Assembly (NCBI RefSeq): GCF_016804325.1 | Contig: NZ_CP043627.1 | Location: 6,541,001-6,605,000 of the forward strand | Reading direction: 5' to 3' | DNA length: 64,000 nucleotides | Source: Methylobacterium aquaticum | Lineage (GTDB): Bacteria; Pseudomonadota; Alphaproteobacteria; Rhizobiales; Beijerinckiaceae | Part shown: positions 16,800 to 24,954 of the stretch, in pieces | Layout: the number at the start of each line of letters is the position of its first letter | Position numbering within the stretch: position 1 is the first letter of the stretch | Made by a program: the position numbers and the translations under genes | Notes under the pieces: generated by a model | What the model saw: the letters and a program-made list of their open reading frames with translations, nothing else | Databases searched by the model: none | Told to the model about the DNA's origin: nothing

Positions 16800-18410
16800 T
16801 CAGGCCCCGAGGCGCGCCTTCTCCGCCTCGTAGGCCTCCAGGACCGCCTTGATCCAGCACTCCATACCGGGTCGCTTTAGTTCGAGGCGCTGACCGTGAA
16901 GGTAGTGCTTGAGCGTCATGGCCTGGGCGAGCTCGGCCTCCTGCGAACCATCGGAGCCCCCCTTCGCCTTCCGGTGCGCGAGGATGGCGGAGCCGCTGCC
17001 GGCGAGCCGGTGCATGTCGAGATAGGTCGGCATCGACCGCCGGACGTCGTGGCGGATCCAAGGCCGGATGCCGTAGCGCTCGAACAGGTCGCCTTCGGGG
17101 CGGACGGTCAGCCCGGCCTGTTCGGTCTTCCCGCTCTTCTTGCCGGCCTTCTCCTTGCCCTGCAGACGGGCGAATAGCTGCGTCAACGCGTTCCCGACGA
17201 GCGGCTGTCCCGGCACGGTCGAGGGGAACAGGAAGGGCGATGTCGGGTCCGCGTCAAACCGGGCGATAGCGGCAAGGGCTTGCGGCGGCATCGGGATGGC
17301 ATGCGGGCGTGGCGACCCCCCGGCCTTCTTCATCTCGGCGCCAGTCCACGTCCAGATCATCCATCCCGCGGGGCCGTCCTCCCAGGGGATGACCGCGGCG
17401 CGCCGCGTGCCTGTCAGGGCGCCGACGCGTTGACCGGTCAGGACCGTCGCCCATAGAGCCCCGAGCACCGCGTCCGTCGTTTCCTTGGCGGTGCCGCCTA
17501 GCGCCCGGTACCGCTCCGCCACGATGAGCGTCCGAACCAACTCGTCGAGGCGTGGCGTGTGATCGCGCGTGTTTGGCTTGTACTTGACCTTCACCTTGAC
17601 CCGCCACCAGGGGTATTCGAGCTTCTCCAGCCCCGCCAAGTGCGCGTACTCGCCGAGGGCCCAATCGAGCGCGGCCTTCATCGCCTCGACGCTGTCGGCG
17701 GCCGCGCTGAGCGTGTGCGCCTTCCGCACGCGGTCACGGGCATGGAGCAGGTCCTTCGCCTCGATGGCGCGAACCAGCTTGCGCTTCAGCATGCCGGAAT
17801 CGACCGTCCGCCGCAGGTGCCGTTCGAACTGCGCAGCCCACTTCGGCGAGAGGGTCGGCAGCTTCTCGGCGAGGTAGAGGTCGACGAGGTCCTGGTACTC
17901 CCATGGCCCGTACTCGCGCCGGTGCTCGTCGGATGGCTCTTCCTCGGTCTCGGGGAACGCCGCGTCCCGCGCGTTGGCGAGCGTGAACCCGCGCTCGTGC
18001 GCGGCCTCCCACGTCATAAGGTTGATCTTCTGCACGCCAAGCCCCGACTTGAGGTCGGCCTTCGTACGCTCGGCGGCCTCGCGCGCGGCCTTCAGCGGCA
18101 GCGACATGTCGGCGAGGCGGACGGTCTTCGATTCCGTCTTCAGGTACCACGCGCCCCCTTGGCGCCCGACGCGCAGCACCAGGCCGGGCACCTTCGTGTC
18201 CGCCCATTCGTGGCCACGGCCCGTAAACGCTCCCCGGGCCACCATCTCGGACGCCTTGTTCAGGTGTCCCTGTTTGAGGTGGACGCGCTCTCGGGTCCAC
18301 GTGTTGGGGATGGCCAAGAGCCCCTCCTGGATGCGATACCAGGCGATACCAGCATGGCTTTCTGGACACCTTTCAAGGGTGCCCGACTGCGCAGGGCGGG
18401 AAAAGGCCAT
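16800..18410 (-). CDS. Tyrosine recombinase (tRNA-site integrase)
   Basis: Up to 536 residues, as expected for long P4/phage-like integrases; the true start may be downstream, for example near LLAIPNTWTRER. An N-terminal arm-binding/DUF4102-like part (DTKVPGLVLRVGRQGGAWYL) and core-binding part precede the catalytic domain. The catalytic residues are present: Arg in VLTGQRVGALTGTRR, HxxR in WIRHDVRRSMPTYL, and Tyr in MTLKHYLHGQR. The gene begins about 75-150 bp from a 3' tRNA-Gly fragment, the usual place for an integrase beside its attachment site. A second, broken relative lies at 26.7-28.2 kb. It probably drove integration of the surrounding element. Confidence 0.9.
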   Translation of the reverse strand: MAFSRPAQSGTLERCPESHAGIAWYRIQEGLLAIPNTWTRERVHLKQGHLNKASEMVARGAFTGRGHEWADTKVPGLVLRVGRQGGAWYLKTESKTVRLADMSLPLKAAREAAERTKADLKSGLGVQKINLMTWEAAHERGFTLANARDAAFPETEEEPSDEHRREYGPWEYQDLVDLYLAEKLPTLSPKWAAQFERHLRRTVDSGMLKRKLVRAIEAKDLLHARDRVRKAHTLSAAADSVEAMKAALDWALGEYAHLAGLEKLEYPWWRVKVKVKYKPNTRDHTPRLDELVRTLIVAERYRALGGTAKETTDAVLGALWATVLTGQRVGALTGTRRAAVIPWEDGPAGWMIWTWTGAEMKKAGGSPRPHAIPMPPQALAAIARFDADPTSPFLFPSTVPGQPLVGNALTQLFARLQGKEKAGKKSGKTEQAGLTVRPEGDLFERYGIRPWIRHDVRRSMPTYLDMHRLAGSGSAILAHRKAKGGSDGSQEAELAQAMTLKHYLHGQRLELKRPGMECWIKAVLEAYEAEKARLGA

Positions 18411-18482
18411 GCATCGCAGGGGTTTGGTAAAGGCATTCCTGCGTTCAGGAAGCGGCTGAGGCTGAGGGCGAATGCGCTCTTC

Positions 18483-18532
18483 TCAGCTTCCCAAGCTGAA
18501 TGTCGTCGGTTCGATCCCGATCGCCCGCTCCA
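18483..18532 (+). other. 3' fragment of tRNA-Gly(CCC), probable attachment site
   Basis: The 50 bases hold an anticodon arm TCAGC-TTCCCAA-GCTGA (anticodon CCC at 18490-18492), a variable loop, a T arm with GGTTCGATC, the 3' acceptor strand CGCCCGC, discriminator T and CCA. The matching 5' acceptor strand GCGGGCG and a normal D arm are absent upstream, so this is not a functional tRNA gene. Duplicated 3' tRNA ends are the standard att sites of tyrosine-recombinase elements, and the integrase gene lies next door. The orientation would place the element to the left and chromosome to the right, unless later rearrangement moved it. No second copy is in the window. Confidence 0.7.
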
Positions 18533-18798
18533 ATCCTCATAAGCACTTAGCCGGGGGCCGTGGTACGCCAGAAACCGAGCGTACCACCAGCGTACCACCA
18601 TCAGACCAGATCCACGGGCCTTGCGGCGCGCCGATTCGAGGGTGATCCTCACCTCGACAGCGGTGCAAGCCGGTGGTTACCCGAGCGGGTTCAATTCCTA
18701 ACCGTTCACCATGCTGGTGGCCGAGGTGGTCCGAAATGGTCCGGCAGGAGGCCAAAGGCGGCGGGAGGTTCGATTTCTCCGTTCCTGTGCTGTCTACG

Positions 18799-18824
18799 AA
18801 GGGCTCGGGGTAACCCGGGCCCTT
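18799..18824. terminator. Hairpin resembling a terminator
   Basis: An 11-bp stem (AAGGGCTCGGG paired with CCCGGGCCCTT, one G-T pair) encloses the loop GTAA and is followed by a short T run. It lies in the gap before the small gene at 18858. No gene upstream on the plus strand clearly needs it, so its role is uncertain. Confidence 0.4.
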
Positions 18825-18857
18825 TCGCTATAGGGAGCGAGCTGACACGGCACCGGC

Positions 18858-19094
18858 ATGAGCGAGGCGCCCCTCTACCCCTCCCACGACGGCCCCGGCG
18901 CCGGGTGCATCGTGGTGGTCACCGCTCGCGTCATGGTCGGCGCGGATCGGAGCACCGTCGTCGTCTGCCGCGGCGGCGAGCCCGCCATCCTGCACGAGGT
19001 CCGCCCGCACGGGGCGGAGGCGGACGGCATCGGCGCCGCCGTCGAGGCCGCCGTCGAGGCCGCCGTGCTAGACGGCGTTAAGCTTTCTAAGTAG
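18858..19094 (+). CDS. Small hypothetical protein of the mobile region
   Basis: 78 residues (MSEAPLYPSHDGPGAGCIVV ...). The middle (VVVTARVMVGADRSTVVVCR) looks like two beta strands, and the C-terminus carries a repeated AAVEAAVEAAV helix. No family is recognised. It follows the tRNA fragment and hairpin on the plus strand. The ORF has high GC with normal codon bias, supporting a real gene, but evidence is limited. Confidence 0.45.
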   Translation: MSEAPLYPSHDGPGAGCIVVVTARVMVGADRSTVVVCRGGEPAILHEVRPHGAEADGIGAAVEAAVEAAVLDGVKLSK

Positions 19095-19164
19095 TGAACG
19101 CGTTTTTTTAACATTGCGTCGCATTTAAGAAATTGATTCAGATAAATATGATTCGCGCCAAAGC

Positions 19165-19530
19165 ATGGTGACACCATCGAAACTCGGGGAATACATCATG
19201 CGAATTTTTAAGAAGAACGCCATCAGCGCCGACAAGCTTCGCGCTGAGCTCGAGGAGGCTCGGCGCTTCCAGGAGCAGTGCCTCGCCAGCGGCGTGAACC
19301 CCAGCACCTGGATGGAGACCGCTTTCGAGGAAGCCGACTTCGCGTTCGGCTACTGGCCGGATGACACCGGCATCGAGCGGGCCATCCTGAAAGGAGATAA
19401 TCTCCTGAAGGAAATTGTAGAAGGGAAGGAGGTCGAGCAGTTTCGCGTTCTGCGTGTTCTCTGCCGGGAGCAGGCGGAGGCGGAAGCCATGTCCCAGTTG
19501 TGGGGCGACGACCGTCCCAAGGCGGCCTAA
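19165..19530 (+). CDS. Hypothetical protein, mostly helical
   Basis: 121 residues from ATG 19165; ATG 19198 (MRIFKKNAISADKLRAELEE) is an equally good start. The sequence is helical and acidic: LRAELEEARRFQEQCLASG, WMETAFEEADFAFGYWPDD, LLKEIVEGKEVEQFRVLRVL. No known domain is visible. The upstream 80 bp is AT-rich, unlike the gene, and may hold its promoter (TTTTTTTAACATTGCG region near 19103). It is a lone plus-strand gene in the mobile region; function unknown. Confidence 0.6.
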   Translation: MVTPSKLGEYIMRIFKKNAISADKLRAELEEARRFQEQCLASGVNPSTWMETAFEEADFAFGYWPDDTGIERAILKGDNLLKEIVEGKEVEQFRVLRVLCREQAEAEAMSQLWGDDRPKAA

Positions 19531-20251
19531 GCGGCGCGGGCCTTCCCTGCCCGCCGCTCGGCATCCCTCCGGGCGTAGCGGTCGCTCACCGCAGCGGCAT
19601 CGCGGGGTAGCCTTTCCTGGCTGGGGGCGCCTGGCGCAACGCGTGGGCGAGCCGCGGGCTAAGGGGACGACCGGCCGGAGCAGCGGCCTCACAATTCCCC
19701 TCCGTCCTGCCCAGCGAACCCCCGGACATTCAGGCGGACATCGGTGATGCCAGTTTACGCCCACGCCACGTACACCCCGATCTAAGGATAGCTGCTCTCC
19801 CGAGAGGCTCTCGATCCTAACCCAGAGGGGAGCTTGCCACATCGCTCGGGAGTTTGCCGCGTGCTGTTTTGACCCGTGCTTTTGACCCAAAGTGGTTCCT
19901 CAGGAGCGATGTCAGGAATGTCCGGTCGCGAGAGCTTTCCGGACATTTGATTTCATGACACGGTTTCCTGAAATTCGCCGCATCGCCGGCTCTCGCGTCA
20001 AACGCGTCAGCGCCAGCGGTCCTTCTGGCTGTCAGGAACAGGTCGTTTTCTGGACACCCGTGCGGTTAGCATTTTCCAGGCTTAGGCCTCGCCAAACCGA
20101 AGTGCGGCTTGGAAGCCACACCAAGCCCCAAAGGGTCATGCACGACCTGTTTTTGGCCCAGAAGATTGGACCATCGTGCTTAAGCTCAGCGTTATGCTCA
20201 CAGCCACGGCTCAGACCGGCGGTGGGATCAGCCCGAACTCAGGTGGTGCCG
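19531..20251. other. Intergenic stretch, no gene seen
   Basis: About 720 bp before the porin gene. An open frame continuous with the porin runs back to 19892, but its first 120 codons look like non-coding sequence and precede a clear signal peptide. I see no RNA gene or strong terminator. Long 5' regions are common for porins, so a regulatory leader is possible. Confidence 0.4.
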
Positions 20252-21109
20252 ATGTTGAGGAAGCTTCTTCTGGCCAGTGCGACCATCGCCACCTCCGGCG
20301 CGGCATTGGCTGCTGACCTGCCCCGTCGCGCAGCACCTCCGGTGTTTACCCCGGTTGCCCCGGTATTCACCTGGACCGGCGCCTACTTCGGCATCAACGC
20401 CGGCTACGTCTTCGACAGCGACACACGCTTCGATCGCACGACCGGCGACCTCGCCAACAACAATGCCGCGCTGGCCGTTGGCCTGCGCCCAACCGCAGCT
20501 CGCGTGCGCAACGACGGGTTCACCGGCGGCGGCCAGATCGGCTACAACTACCAGTTCACGCCGGGCTCGGGCTTCGTGATCGGTATCGAGGCGGACGCCG
20601 CCTACACCGACCTCGACCGTACCCGCACGCTGAGCAACACCACGAACTTCGGCCCACTCGTCACGCCCGGCGCAGTCGCCACCACACGGGTCAACACCTA
20701 CCAAGGCGGCCTCGACTTCCTCGGCACCGTCCGTGGGCGCGTCGGCTACGCCTTTGACCCCTTCATGGTTTATGGCACGGGCGGCTTCGCCTATGGCGGC
20801 GTCAACAACCGCGTGACCTTCTTCGCTCCGAACGGCACGATCCCGTTCTTCGACGGGCGGCAGAACGACATCCAGACCGGCTACGCCTACGGCGGCGGCG
20901 TCGAGTACGCGCTGCCCACCGACTCGTTCTTCAACTTCTTCCGCTCAAGCGCGGTGACGCTGAAGGCCGAGTACCTGCACTACAACCTTGGCGGCGAGCG
21001 CTTCGCAATCCCTGGTGTCAATGGAGGGCCAGGCAATTACAGCGCTCGAGTGCGTAACGATGGCGATCTCGTGCGTGCAGGCCTGAATTACAAGTTTGGT
21101 ACGTTCTAG
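20252..21109 (+). CDS. Outer-membrane beta-barrel porin, Omp31/RopB type
   Basis: 285 residues. The start at 20252 begins a signal peptide (MLRKLLLASATIATSGAALA, cleaved before ADLPRR), the usual N-terminus of alphaproteobacterial Omp25/Omp31 proteins. The mature chain opens with FTWTGAYFGINAGYVF and alternates amphipathic strands with periplasmic turns (GQIGYNYQF, TVRGRVGYAFDPFMVYGTGG, GVEYALPTDSFFNFF), ending in the C-terminal strand VRAGLNYKFGTF with terminal phenylalanine for Bam recognition. It should form an eight-stranded barrel in the outer membrane. A hairpin at 21149-21171 follows the stop. It lies among mobile-region genes but looks like an ordinary chromosomal gene. Confidence 0.92.
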   Translation: MLRKLLLASATIATSGAALAADLPRRAAPPVFTPVAPVFTWTGAYFGINAGYVFDSDTRFDRTTGDLANNNAALAVGLRPTAARVRNDGFTGGGQIGYNYQFTPGSGFVIGIEADAAYTDLDRTRTLSNTTNFGPLVTPGAVATTRVNTYQGGLDFLGTVRGRVGYAFDPFMVYGTGGFAYGGVNNRVTFFAPNGTIPFFDGRQNDIQTGYAYGGGVEYALPTDSFFNFFRSSAVTLKAEYLHYNLGGERFAIPGVNGGPGNYSARVRNDGDLVRAGLNYKFGTF

Positions 21110-21148
21110 TCGCTCAATACCTGCTCAAGACCGGCAATGCTGAACAGA

Positions 21149-21171
21149 GGCCCAATGTTTCATTTTGGGCC
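21149..21171 (+). terminator. Hairpin after the porin gene
   Basis: GGCCCAA (21149-21155) pairs with TTGGGCC (21165-21171) around a 9-base loop, 40 bp after the porin stop. There is no long T run after it, so termination strength is uncertain. Confidence 0.45.
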
Positions 21172-21463
21172 CTAAGTTCCGCTCCGGGCTAGATTGAAGA
21201 ATCGTGGGGCCGTCTCCGGAAGGGGGCGGCCCCACGCACGTTCGGAGACCCTCCAGGGAAACCAGCCGCCCTTGCGCTGCACCAGCTTTGCCCACGGCTT
21301 GGGAGGGCGGGACGAACCACTGCATGACTGCGTGTTCCCGGACGAGGCGAACTGGAAACCATCCCGAAGGAAGGTGCCGCGGACGGCCTCCCGAGGCGGG
21401 GCGCTCGCCAACCTTCTAAATCGCGTGCGTCCAGGCTGCCGACGGTTTCGCTGGAGGTTCGCC

Positions 21464-21865
21464 ATGGATTGGAAGCGCCGGGTCGTCGAGATGGGTGTCC
21501 TTACCCGCAACGACGACGACGAGGGGAGGCAGGGGACCTTCGGAGTCTTGGAGCGGGCCGACGTCGTATGGGCAGCCTGGTCGGACGACGGGCAGACACC
21601 GGCGATACGGGTCGTTCGTGGCCGAGACCTGACCGGCCCGGCCCTCCGCCACGGCGTCCTCCTCGTCGAGAGTGAGGCGGGGGCACTAGATCCCGCCGAG
21701 ACCCACGGCGAAGTGATCGGCCTTCTCGACGACGGTAAGACGCTGGACATACCGGAGCCTGCCGTCCCGCCGCACCTGATCGACCTCGTGATGACAGACC
21801 CGGTCATGTTCCACGATGGAGCCGAGATGGATTTCGCTCCCCTTCGCGAGGCCGAGCGGGCCTGA
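21464..21865 (+). CDS. Hypothetical protein
   Basis: 133 residues from ATG 21464, preceded by CTGGAGG. The sequence is acidic and beta-rich (MGVLTRNDDDEGRQGTFGVL, VVWAAWSDDGQTPAIRVVRG, HGEVIGLLDDGKTLDIPEP). No domain is recognised. The longer upstream frame from 21194 was not used because it has no ribosome site. About 350 bp of apparently empty sequence precedes it apart from the porin hairpin, and 375 bp follow before the TIR gene. Function unknown. Confidence 0.55.
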   Translation: MDWKRRVVEMGVLTRNDDDEGRQGTFGVLERADVVWAAWSDDGQTPAIRVVRGRDLTGPALRHGVLLVESEAGALDPAETHGEVIGLLDDGKTLDIPEPAVPPHLIDLVMTDPVMFHDGAEMDFAPLREAERA

Positions 21866-22240
21866 CGTATGCAAGTTCCGCGGGACCCCCAGCGAACGTC
21901 ACGACCGTCGGACATCGGCATCGCATCGCGGCGTTTCCTCATGTCGAGTACACCAGTCCTCGCGTGCCGGCAGGCGCTGTTTTCGAGGCAGACCCCTCGG
22001 GCCGGCCACCGTTGACGAGGGACTCGCGCATCTCGTGCATTCGTCGGCCCACAAGCCTTGAGTCAACCCGGCCACGGACGCGGGTTCCCAAGCCGGCAAA
22101 CAGCGCGATCCCGCAGGCGTGGCCAGGCGCGGCCAGGCGCGTCGGCGTCGGCTATCGCGTTGAGCATCCACAACTAATCAGGGAACAAAACAGGCCCGAA
22201 AGTCCTGTCCTGGACTTGGCAGTCACGCTCCGGAGGGACC
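21866..22240. other. Intergenic stretch before the TIR gene, no gene seen
   Basis: About 375 bp with no convincing coding frame. A short tandem GGCCAGGCGC occurs twice near 22122-22140. I see no terminator or RNA gene. Confidence 0.4.
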
Positions 22241-22561
22241 ATGGCCGCACGAACCCGCACTCGAACCGCGAAGGCGCCCCCCGGCTCCGCGGCGGCGAAG
22301 TCCCGGACGCCGAATGCCCAGGCCGCGGCCAATGCCAACGCGCGCACCCCCACGGGCAAGCCGGAGGTCAGGATCTTCGTGTCCTACTCCCACGTCGACG
22401 CGGCCGCCCGGGCGAAGCTCGAAACCCATCTCGCGCCTCTCATCAGGGACGGGGTCAGCACCTGGTTCGACGGACGCATGGACCCGGGCGACGCGCTCGA
22501 CGCCGGCATCTCCAGGGCCCTGAGGCAGGCCCACATCCTCGTGGCCCTGCTCAGCCCCGAG
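22241..22561 (+). pseudogene. TIR-domain protein, cut by an insertion sequence
   Basis: The first 107 residues remain. A basic, Ala/Thr-rich linker (residues 1-40) precedes the start of a TIR domain: EVRIFVSYSHVDAAARAKLE, RDGVSTWFDGRMDPGDALD, ISRALRQAHILVALLSPE. Bacterial TIR domains often hydrolyse NAD and act in phage defence. The FVSYSH / LLSP pattern is of the TIR_2-like group. The IS3-family element begins directly after SPE and supplies the stop codon TGA. Neither the rest of the TIR domain (its catalytic Glu helix) nor any effector domain is found on the other side of the IS, so sequence was lost or moved. Not functional as it stands. Confidence 0.75.
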
Positions 22562-22600
22562 TGAACCGCTCCGGGTTTCTCGGAGGCTGTTTGTGTTGGG

Positions 22601-23568
22601 TCAGGCGGCCAAGGCTTGGTCGCTGACGTGGGTATAATAGTGCGCCTCGGCCTCGGCCTCGGCGGGAGGGATGTTGCCGATCGGCGCGAGCAGGCGGTGG
22701 TGGTTGTACCAGTCGACCCATTCCAGGGTGGCGTACTCGACCGCCTCGAAGGAGCGCCATGGGCCGCGTCGGTGGATCACCTCTGCCTTGAACAAGCCGT
22801 TGATCGTCTCCGCGAGGGCATTGTCGTATGAGTCGCCGACGCTGCCGACGGACGGCTCGATACCCGCTCCGGCCAAGCGCTCAGTGTAGCGCAAAGCCAA
22901 GTATTGCGAGCCGCGGTCCGAATGATGAACCAGGCCGCTGCCCTGGACAGGACGACGCTCGTACAGCGCCTATTCCAGAGCATCCAGAACGAAGCTCGCG
23001 TGAGCACTGCGCGAGGCTCGCCAGCCGGAGCCTGCCCTCGGGCCGGCGAAGCCGGACCCGGGGGATGCGTCGGGCGAACACATCGATGACGAAGGCCACA
23101 TAGACGAAGCCCGACCACGTCGCCACGTAGGTGAAGTCGCTGACCCACAGAGCATTCGGCCGGGGCGCCTTGAACTGACGGTTGACGCGGTCGAGGGGGC
23201 AAGCTGCGGCCGGGTCAGGGATCGTGGTGCGAACGGTTCTGCCACGCACCACCCCCGCCAAGCCCATCCTGCGCATCAGCCGCGCCACCGTGCATCGCGC
23301 GGTCACGATCCCCTCTCGGGCCAGCTGCCGCCAGATCTTACGCACGCCGTAGACACAGAAGTTCGCCTCGAACACGCGCTGGATCTCGATCATCAACGCG
23401 GCGTCGCTGCGAGTGCGAACCGGCTGCTTCTCGGGATCGGCACGCCGGGCAGCGTGCAGGTAGTAGGTCGACGGGGCGATCGGCAGCACCCTGCAGATCG
23501 GCCTCATCCTGAGGCTCTCGAAGGACGACCCCGTAGACGGCCCGATGATCGTCGATGAAGCTGATCAT
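22601..23568 (-). pseudogene. IS3-family transposase OrfB, broken into three frames (copy 1)
   Basis: Reading right to left, the frame starts [14 protein letters not shown], then shifts at a foreign insert of about 22-25 bp. It continues PICRVLPIAPSTYYLHAARR ... ALWVSDFTYVATWSGFVYVA (first catalytic Asp) ... FVIDVFARRI (second), shifts again after a 37-bp palindromic insert, and ends SVGDSYDNALAETINGLFKA (catalytic Glu in AETING) ... EWVDWYNHHRLLAPIGNIPP. All DDE motifs survive, but no single frame makes the protein. The second insert contains CCGGCTTCGCCGG, a REP-like hairpin. Both copies share both inserts, so this version spread while already defective. Confidence 0.85.
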
Positions 23569-23891
23569 GGCCGAGACCGGCGGTCGAGCTCCGCCATCGC
23601 GAAATATGCGCTCGCCTTGCGCAGGATCTCGTTGGCCTGGCGTAGCTCACGGTTCTCCCGTTCGAGCGCCTCGATCCGCTCGCGCTCGTCCGTCGTCCGG
23701 CCAGGACGCACGCCCTGGTCGCGTTCGGACTGGCGCACCCAGTTCCGCAGTGTCTCGCCCGAGCAGCCAATCTTGGCGGCGATCGACTGGATCGCCGACC
23801 ACTGCGAGCCATGCTCGCCCTCGTGCTCGCAGACCATCCGCACGGCGCGCTCACGCACCTCAGGGGAAAACGGCGTTGTTCGCTTCGTCAT
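23565..23891 (-). CDS. IS3-family OrfA (copy 1)
   Basis: 108 residues: a helix-turn-helix ([20 protein letters not shown] ... [20 protein letters not shown]) followed by a leucine-zipper-like coiled coil ([19 protein letters not shown]), the normal OrfA of the IS3 family. It binds the element ends and, by frameshifting, fuses to OrfB. Here OrfB is broken, so OrfA alone can at most act as a repressor or partner. Identical protein in copy 2. Confidence 0.9.
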   Translation of the reverse strand: MTKRTTPFSPEVRERAVRMVCEHEGEHGSQWSAIQSIAAKIGCSGETLRNWVRQSERDQGVRPGRTTDERERIEALERENRELRQANEILRKASAYFAMAELDRRSRP

Positions 23892-23941
23892 GGCTCCATC
23901 CTCTCAGAAGTTGGAGCCTCCGGGAAACCCGGAGCGGTTCA

Positions 23942-24168
23942 TCCTCAGGTGCTCCGAATTGACCGTCGTGCGCATCGCGGCCAAGTGCGGCATCCGGATC
24001 GGGCGCTTCGACTACGCCGTCGCGGTGACGCCGGAGTTCGAGGCCGCCCTGAAGGCCTGGGCGCGGAAACCCAAGAGGAAGCCGGAGCGCATCCCCGCCC
24101 GCGACATCCAGGTCCGTGCCTTCCACCGCGAGACCGATGTGGGAGGGTTCTATGCCTACGCCCGCTGA
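23942..24168 (+). pseudogene. C-terminal fragment of an unknown protein, cut by the IS
   Basis: About 74 residues in frame from the right end of the IS: LRCSELTVVRIAAKCGIRIG, then FDYAVAVTPEFEAALKAWAR, a basic patch KPKRKPERIPARD, and HRETDVGGFYAYAR. No domain is recognised. It is not in continuity with the TIR fragment on the other side of the IS. Its stop overlaps the start of the next gene (24152), as in an operon, so it was once the first gene of the orphan group that follows. Confidence 0.5.
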
Positions 24169-24484
24169 GCCCCGCGGGATCTTTGTCGACGCTCTATGGC
24201 GCCTCGACGTTACGGAGACGAAGCGGCGCCTCGCCCTGGTGCGGGCCGCCTGCCGCGCCGCCTCCATCGAGGCCGGCGGGGACAAAGAGTTCGATGCCGC
24301 GCTCGCCCGCGTCGACGCCGACCTCCTCTACGCCGCGCAGCGCGCCGTCGAGGTCCTCGCGACGGAGCTCGCCATGCACGAGCGCGACCGCGGCCCGCCG
24401 CCGGACACCCCGGTCGCGGAAACGAGCCCGCCGCCGGTTCGCGGCGCCCGCCTTCCCCGCCTCACTCCCAGGACCTCGCCATGA
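24152..24484 (+). CDS. Hypothetical protein upstream of alpha
   Basis: 110 residues from ATG 24152 with GGGAGGG just upstream. Helical N-terminal two thirds (FVDALWRLDVTETKRRLALV, EFDAALARVDADLLYAAQRA), proline-rich tail. No family recognised. It overlaps the preceding fragment by 17 bp, and its TGA overlaps the ATG of alpha (ATGA at 24481-24484), so these genes are translationally coupled. Confidence 0.55.
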   Translation: MPTPAEPRGIFVDALWRLDVTETKRRLALVRAACRAASIEAGGDKEFDAALARVDADLLYAAQRAVEVLATELAMHERDRGPPPDTPVAETSPPPVRGARLPRLTPRTSP

Positions 24485-24766
24485 TCGACACGACAAAGGC
24501 CCTCCACGCCCTCGCCGGGGAAGTCGCTGCCTCCGGCGGCCGCCCCGCCATGCAAGTCGCCCGCTCAATGATCGCGCGTCTCGACCGCGCGGGGCCGCGA
24601 GATTGCGCCGGACGAGCACCACCTGGTCCTTCGCGAGTCCATCACCGGCCGGGTGAGGGAGAGCAGGCACAGCCTGCTGAGCGCGTACCTCCACGTCGTC
24701 TGCGGGGACGGCGGCGCGACCGAGTTCCTCGACGTCTACGACGAGCACGTCGCCCTCGCGAGTTAA
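24481..24766 (+). pseudogene. Small protein 'alpha', module A copy, one-base frameshift
   Basis: Starts MIDTTKALHALAGEVAASGG; after RLDRAG one extra base near 24594-24600 shifts the frame. Corrected, it continues REIAPDEHHLVLRESITGRV, RESRHSLLSAYLHVVCGDGG, ATEFLDVYDEHVALAS, about 94 residues. A relative with the same ending exists at 28378-28615 (RHSHLSALLMSS, GDGDANEYLAPFG). The stop TAA lies inside the shared motif GTTAACCACTTGTTAACC. I do not recognise the family. It occupies the same position relative to the motif and the hairpin array in both modules, which suggests it belongs to the module rather than the cargo. Confidence 0.55.
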
Positions 24767-24779
24767 CCACTTGTTAACC
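24762..24779 (+). promoter_or_regulatory. GTTAACC direct-repeat motif, module A
   Basis: GTTAACCACTTGTTAACC contains two TTAACC half-sites. It overlaps the alpha stop codon and lies 175 bp before the cargo gene. The same 18 bases with one change (A for G) occur at 28611-28628 in the same relative place, so the element is probably a protein-binding site or promoter. Confidence 0.5.
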
Positions 24780-24954
24780 GTGTTCAAGCACCGGGCGGTC
24801 GCCGGACCGCTCAAGACTTGCGGGCCGGCGCCTGCCGGGGTATCCATAAGGTCAGTTTCGACGGTAACCATACCTCGAACCTTGACTCGACTGCGCGGCC
24901 ATCATGGCCTTGTTTCGTGCGCATGGGGCGACCCGCCCTGCGCACGAGGAATCC

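Larger units (their letters stand above)
22562..23941 (-). mobile_element. IS3-family insertion sequence, copy 1 (1380 bp)
   Basis: The element is bounded by imperfect inverted repeats starting TGAACCGCTCCGGGTTT. It is nearly identical to copy 2 at 39193-40572 but opposite in orientation; one base difference was noticed, in orfB. It holds orfA and a broken orfB. Flanking triplets (GAG left, TCC right) do not match, so no target duplication is visible. The left flank is a TIR gene and the right flank an unrelated gene fragment. Confidence 0.9.

Noticed and set aside
18675..18780. Additional tRNA genes (T-arm-like GGGTTCAATTCC and GAGGTTCGATTTCTCC)
   Set aside because: No matching acceptor or anticodon arms can be folded around either; they may be old tRNA debris or chance.
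24762..24779. Integron attC site or GTTRRRY core
   Set aside because: The bases after GTT do not fit the core consensus, there is no integron integrase, and the nearby hairpins are too short and too regular.
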